A stretch of DNA of 64,000 bases, from the NCBI GenBank assembly GCA_024343425.1, contig BRLC01000003.1, positions 372,001 through 436,000 of the forward strand, given 5' to 3'. The DNA comes from Rhizobiaceae bacterium MnEN-MB40S. Lineage in GTDB: Bacteria > Pseudomonadota > Alphaproteobacteria > Rhizobiales > Rhizobiaceae. The notes under the pieces were generated by a model, which was not told where the DNA came from, did no database searches, and saw nothing but the letters and a program-made list of their open reading frames with translations. The position numbers were made by a program, and so were the translations under genes. Shown here piece after piece: positions 60,950-64,000 of the stretch (its first letter is position 1; each line of letters begins with the position of its first letter).

Positions 60950-61993
60950 TCAGATCGGCCGGGGCTGATCACGATATATTGACTGAATCTCGTCAAGGAC
61001 CGCGTCGGAAAGGAGCATATCCGCGGCGGCAATGTCGATTTTCAACTGGTGCATGGACGTCGCGCCAATAATCGGAACTGTCGGAAAGGGGCGGGAAAGG
61101 CAAAAGGCGATCGCCATCTGCGCAGGATCAAGCCCGTGGCGGGCGGCGACATCGAGATAGCGCGCAATCGCCGCTTCCGAAACTTCATGATAGCGCCCGT
61201 TCAGGTTTTCTTGGATCGTCATGCGCGATCCGGCCGGCTTCGATCCATCGGCGTATTTGCCGGACAGACATCCGGCCGCCAGCGGCGACCAAGCGAGCAG
61301 CGTCACATCCTCAAGCGCGCTGACTTCGGCAAGATCAAGATCGAACAGGCGCGTCAGCAGATTATACTCATTCTGGATGGAGGCGATGCGCGGCAGGCCG
61401 TGGCGATCGCTCGCTTCGATGAACTTCATCACGCCCCAGGCGCTCTCGTTGGACAGACCGAAGGCGCGCAGCTTGCCTTCTTCCCTGAGTCGCCCGACCT
61501 CGCCCAGAATATCGGCGACTTCCTGGTCCATGTCGCCGACGTTCAGCGTACGCGGATCGTAGGTCCAGTGCTTGCGGAAATGATAGGATCCGCGATTGGG
61601 CCAGTGAAGCTGATAGAGATCGATGTAATCCGTCTGCAGGCGCGTCAGACTGTCTTCGAGCGCTTCCCTGACGGTCGCTCCGTCAACGCGGCGTCCGTTG
61701 CGGACATCGCGGTTGCCTTCGCCGGTGATTTTCGTGGCGACAACCAGACGGTCCCGGTCCGGCCGGTTCTTGAGCCATGCGCCGATGATCTCTTCGGTGC
61801 GGCCGGTGGTTTCGGCCAGACGCGGCGTGGTCGGATACATTTCGGCGGTGTCGATGAAGTTGATTCCCTGATCGACAGCGAAATCAAGCTGTTCATGACC
61901 TTCGGCCTCGCTGTTCTGCGAGCCCCATGTCATCGATCCGAGGCAAATTTCGCTCACGCTCAGGTCGCTGCGACCCAGCTTTGTATATTTCAT
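60950..61993 (-). CDS. Aldo/keto reductase
   Basis: A 347-residue NADPH-dependent reductase of the Tas/YajO-like subgroup. The catalytic set is visible: Asp and Tyr in NFIDTAEMYP, Lys in LVVATKITG and His in YQLHWPNRG. The NADP region is IPIIGATSMHQL-like (here TVPIIGATSMHQLKIDIAA). It reduces aldehydes or ketones; the natural substrate is unknown. ATG 61993 follows GGAGACAGGG. Confidence 0.93.
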   Translation of the reverse strand: MKYTKLGRSDLSVSEICLGSMTWGSQNSEAEGHEQLDFAVDQGINFIDTAEMYPTTPRLAETTGRTEEIIGAWLKNRPDRDRLVVATKITGEGNRDVRNGRRVDGATVREALEDSLTRLQTDYIDLYQLHWPNRGSYHFRKHWTYDPRTLNVGDMDQEVADILGEVGRLREEGKLRAFGLSNESAWGVMKFIEASDRHGLPRIASIQNEYNLLTRLFDLDLAEVSALEDVTLLAWSPLAAGCLSGKYADGSKPAGSRMTIQENLNGRYHEVSEAAIARYLDVAARHGLDPAQMAIAFCLSRPFPTVPIIGATSMHQLKIDIAAADMLLSDAVLDEIQSIYRDQPRPI

Positions 61994-62076
61994 CCCTGTC
62001 TCCGATAGAAATGGAAGCAGGCCGCCAGACGGCGACGCTTCTTCAGATGATGGTTATCCGCCGATCTTAGCAGAAA

Positions 62077-62703
62077 TCAGTTGGGAATCGATCCCACCAT
62101 CAGTTCGTCGCCATTCTCAATGCTGACCCAGCGACCCGCATGGAAGCTGGCCTGGCGCTTGAGGTAGGTGTAGGGCGTGTCGATCCACAGACGCACTTCG
62201 TCATCGAGATTGTCGAGCACGTAGTCGCCTTCGGCCGTTCTCAGCGTCAAGACTGCGTGGCCTTCGCCGTTGCGCTTGCGAACCACCGTGATCAGAAGAT
62301 CCGAAGCCGGAAAGCCGCGCTTCATCAGCATGGCGCGCTTCTGCAGGACATAGTCCTCGCAATCGCCAAAGGCTCCCGGATAGGACCAGACTTCCTCCCG
62401 ACCGTGGATTTCCTCATCCGTCATCGGCATGACGGAATAGTTGACGGCCGTGTTGACTTCCCGAACGACGGACCAGCCATAGCTGGTAACCCGGGACGGC
62501 GGCTTTTCCGCTTGTGTGCGGGCGCACTCGTCGCGGTGAAGACGGCAGAATTCGTAATGGCCAATGGGTTGAGACGTCATCCCGCCTTCCAGCATCGATG
62601 CATATCCGTGCGGATTGGCGAGTTGCGCCGCCAGCGCCGTTGGCGTCACGTTTGCAATAACAGCCAGGCCGACAACCATTGCATGCAAGAAAAAGCGTCC
62701 CAT
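62077..62703 (-). CDS. Transglutaminase-like cysteine peptidase (BTLCP family)
   Basis: A 208-residue exported protein. The signal (about 1-25) ends ALA. The catalytic Cys is in FGDCEDYVLQKRAML, His in GEGHAVLTLRT and Asp in YVLDNLDD, the arrangement of bacterial transglutaminase-like cysteine proteinases (LapG/BTLCP). Relatives in rhizobia are periplasmic proteases of unclear target; LapG cleaves an adhesin under c-di-GMP control. No LapD partner is visible here. Confidence 0.88.
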   Translation of the reverse strand: MGRFFLHAMVVGLAVIANVTPTALAAQLANPHGYASMLEGGMTSQPIGHYEFCRLHRDECARTQAEKPPSRVTSYGWSVVREVNTAVNYSVMPMTDEEIHGREEVWSYPGAFGDCEDYVLQKRAMLMKRGFPASDLLITVVRKRNGEGHAVLTLRTAEGDYVLDNLDDEVRLWIDTPYTYLKRQASFHAGRWVSIENGDELMVGSIPN

Positions 62704-62837
62704 AAACGACCGGTCCCCGTACCCCCGCGAACATCGTTAATGAACAGTTAAAGGGAGACGCGGCTATTAAGTCAATCTTAAGCATTGGAAAGTTCCGGTT
62801 ATGGTTACCGGAAAAGTTAACAGCGGGAAGTTTTACG

Positions 62838-63626
62838 TCATCTGCGTGTCATCGCCGCAACAGTTTTGAGCATGCGGGCAATGTCCTGCGGCCGGGACAG
62901 ACGGTGATCTCCGTCGCGAACCAGCGTCAGCACCACGTCTTCACTCGGCAGATGGTCCACCAGCCTGAGCGCGTGTTCATGGGGAACGTCGGGATCCTGC
63001 ATGCCCTGAATAATATGGACCGGACACCCCGTCTCTATAATGCCCGTGAGCACCGAATTGCGCGCGCCGTCCTCGAAAAGCGCCCGGGTGTACACGTTCG
63101 GCTCCGGCCCGTAGGGCGTCGGCTCCTCGAAATATCCCTGTGTTTCGAGCGCCTGCTTCTGTGCGTCTGTCAGCAGCGGTTCGTGCAGGGCGCTGGTGAA
63201 ATCGGGCGCCGGCGCCAGAAGCAGAAGGCCACTCACACGCTCCGCCTGGCCGGTTTTGCGCAGCTCCTGAAGCATCCGTATCGCAATCCAGCCACCCATC
63301 GAGGAGCCGACAAGCAGCTGCGGCCCACGCGTAAACGCGTCAAAGACGGCAAGACTCTCCTCCAGCCAGCGCGATATCGTGCCGTCGACGAAGGCGCCGC
63401 CGGATTCGCCATGGCCGGAATAATCGAAGCGTAAACAGGACATGCCGTGTTCTTCAGCGAAACGATCAAGCTCCACGGCCTTGGTTCCCATCATGTCGGA
63501 CCGGTAGCCGCCGAGCCAGACGATGCCCGGAGCATCAGCGGTCCCGTCCGCGGGGCTGCGATAACGCACGGCGATCCGCCGGGCCTTGTCATCCTGTCCG
63601 ACCGTCGCCATCTGTAACCCTGTCAT
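62838..63626 (-). CDS. Alpha/beta hydrolase
   Basis: A 262-residue cytoplasmic hydrolase. The nucleophile elbow is LLVGSSMGGWIA (Ser near 109), the acid is in GMQDPDVPHEHA and the His in DGDHRLSRP. The early YRSPADGTADAPGIVWLGGY and CLRFDYSGHGESGG fit the BAAT/palmitoyl-thioesterase-like hydrolases found upstream of infC in many Rhizobiales. Substrate unknown. Confidence 0.88.
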   Translation of the reverse strand: MTGLQMATVGQDDKARRIAVRYRSPADGTADAPGIVWLGGYRSDMMGTKAVELDRFAEEHGMSCLRFDYSGHGESGGAFVDGTISRWLEESLAVFDAFTRGPQLLVGSSMGGWIAIRMLQELRKTGQAERVSGLLLLAPAPDFTSALHEPLLTDAQKQALETQGYFEEPTPYGPEPNVYTRALFEDGARNSVLTGIIETGCPVHIIQGMQDPDVPHEHALRLVDHLPSEDVVLTLVRDGDHRLSRPQDIARMLKTVAAMTRR

Positions 63627-63842
63627 TCCGCCCGTCCTCCTGAAAGCTGATCGCCGGCTATTGGCGCAGGTTCACGCCGCGCCGTAAACACCGAACCGCG
63701 AAGGGTTGGTGATTTTTTGTCGTGACCGTGCTATTGACTTAATTCAGGTGATGTTGAAAGTGCCGCAACTCGCGGGAGGCGGGTCGGAAAATTCGACAAC
63801 CTGCCGAACCAAAAAAACGCAACAGTATGGGAGACTACGACC

Positions 63843-64000
63843 ATTCGCAGACCATTCAGAGCACCGCCGACAACCAATACGGGTCCGCGTGCCAACGATG
63901 ATATCCGGGCTCCCCGGGTACAACTCATTGATTCAGAAGGAAACAACAGAGGCGAAGTTGATATCGAGGAAGCGCGTTCCGCCGCTTCGGAATCCGGGCT
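63843..64000 (+). CDS. infC: Translation initiation factor IF-3, N-terminal part (partial)
   Basis: The frame beginning with ATT at 63843 reads RRPFRAPPTTNTGPRANDDI, then RAPRVQLIDSEGNNRGEV, the conserved IF-3 N-terminal domain. There is no ATG, GTG or TTG at the right place. The rare AUU start is the known infC feature through which IF-3 represses its own translation. GGGAG lies seven bases upstream. The gene runs off the window after 52 codons. Confidence 0.93.
   Translation, partial: MRRPFRAPPTTNTGPRANDDIRAPRVQLIDSEGNNRGEVDIEEARSAASESG

Noticed and set aside
63731..63946. 71-codon open frame on the minus strand over the infC start
   Set aside because: It overlaps the certain infC coding start and has no family features.
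1..64000. CRISPR arrays, insertion sequences, prophage genes
   Set aside because: No regularly spaced short repeats, transposase, integrase or phage structural proteins were found.

Overview
The window reads as chromosomal DNA of a high-GC alphaproteobacterium of the Rhizobiales (Hyphomicrobiales). The evidence is gene content and style: dense ABC-transport operons, LacI/RpiR/LysR/Lrp regulators, a membrane-bound ferritin (MbfA) gene with a rhizobial Irr-type iron box, a BTLCP peptidase, and an infC that opens with ATT. An EhuABCD-like ectoine/amino-acid importer and a BCCT transporter paired with a UspA protein suggest a salt-exposed or marine habit. Species cannot be named from the sequence alone.

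Layout. 1-5317: end of polA, then a minus-strand NitT/TauT-type ABC operon (folate-cycloligase-like protein, TAT-exported binding protein, ATPase, fused double permease) divergent from an RpiR regulator, with a TGAAAC-N4-GTTTCA operator candidate between them. 5324-12955: LacI regulator divergent from a carbohydrate ABC importer with a TIM-barrel isomerase and a Gfo/Idh/MocA oxidoreductase; two near-identical LacI-type operators lie in the gap. 13015-29028: amine/amino-acid and osmolyte region (MFS, LysR, diaminopropionate-ammonia-lyase-like enzyme, BisC-like molybdoenzyme, Lrp, EhuABCD, NCS2 permease with an extra C-terminal domain, CreA, metallo-beta-lactamase-fold protein, BCCT, UspA). 29038-31865: membrane protein, DUF302 protein and a cytosolic subtilase.

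32315-42071 is the unusual part. It is visibly richer in A+T and holds a GT25 glycosyltransferase, three paralogous two-domain proteins (phosphopantetheine carrier plus type-I thioesterase with a cysteine in the nucleophile position), a capsule/Kdo-transferase-like glycosyltransferase, a sugar-O-methyltransferase-like protein and a stand-alone CmoA-like (carboxy-SAM synthase-like) protein. Decayed copies of the carrier-thioesterase and capsule-type genes lie between the intact ones, showing tandem amplification and loss. No adenylation, condensation or ketosynthase domain is present, so the carriers would have to be loaded in trans. The working idea is a surface-glycan or small-molecule tailoring island using carrier-bound acyl groups and possibly carboxymethylation; this is inference.

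42100-64000 returns to ordinary chromosome: hemolysin-III family protein, exported proteins, DMT exporter, tRNA-Leu(CAG), ogt, FUSC/HlyD exporter pair, EF-hand peptide, lepA, YiiX-like peptidase, Irr-controlled mbfA, an acetolactate decarboxylase with an N-terminal ribbon-helix-helix-like segment, an RND efflux pair, aldo-keto reductase, BTLCP, alpha/beta hydrolase, and the 5' end of infC.
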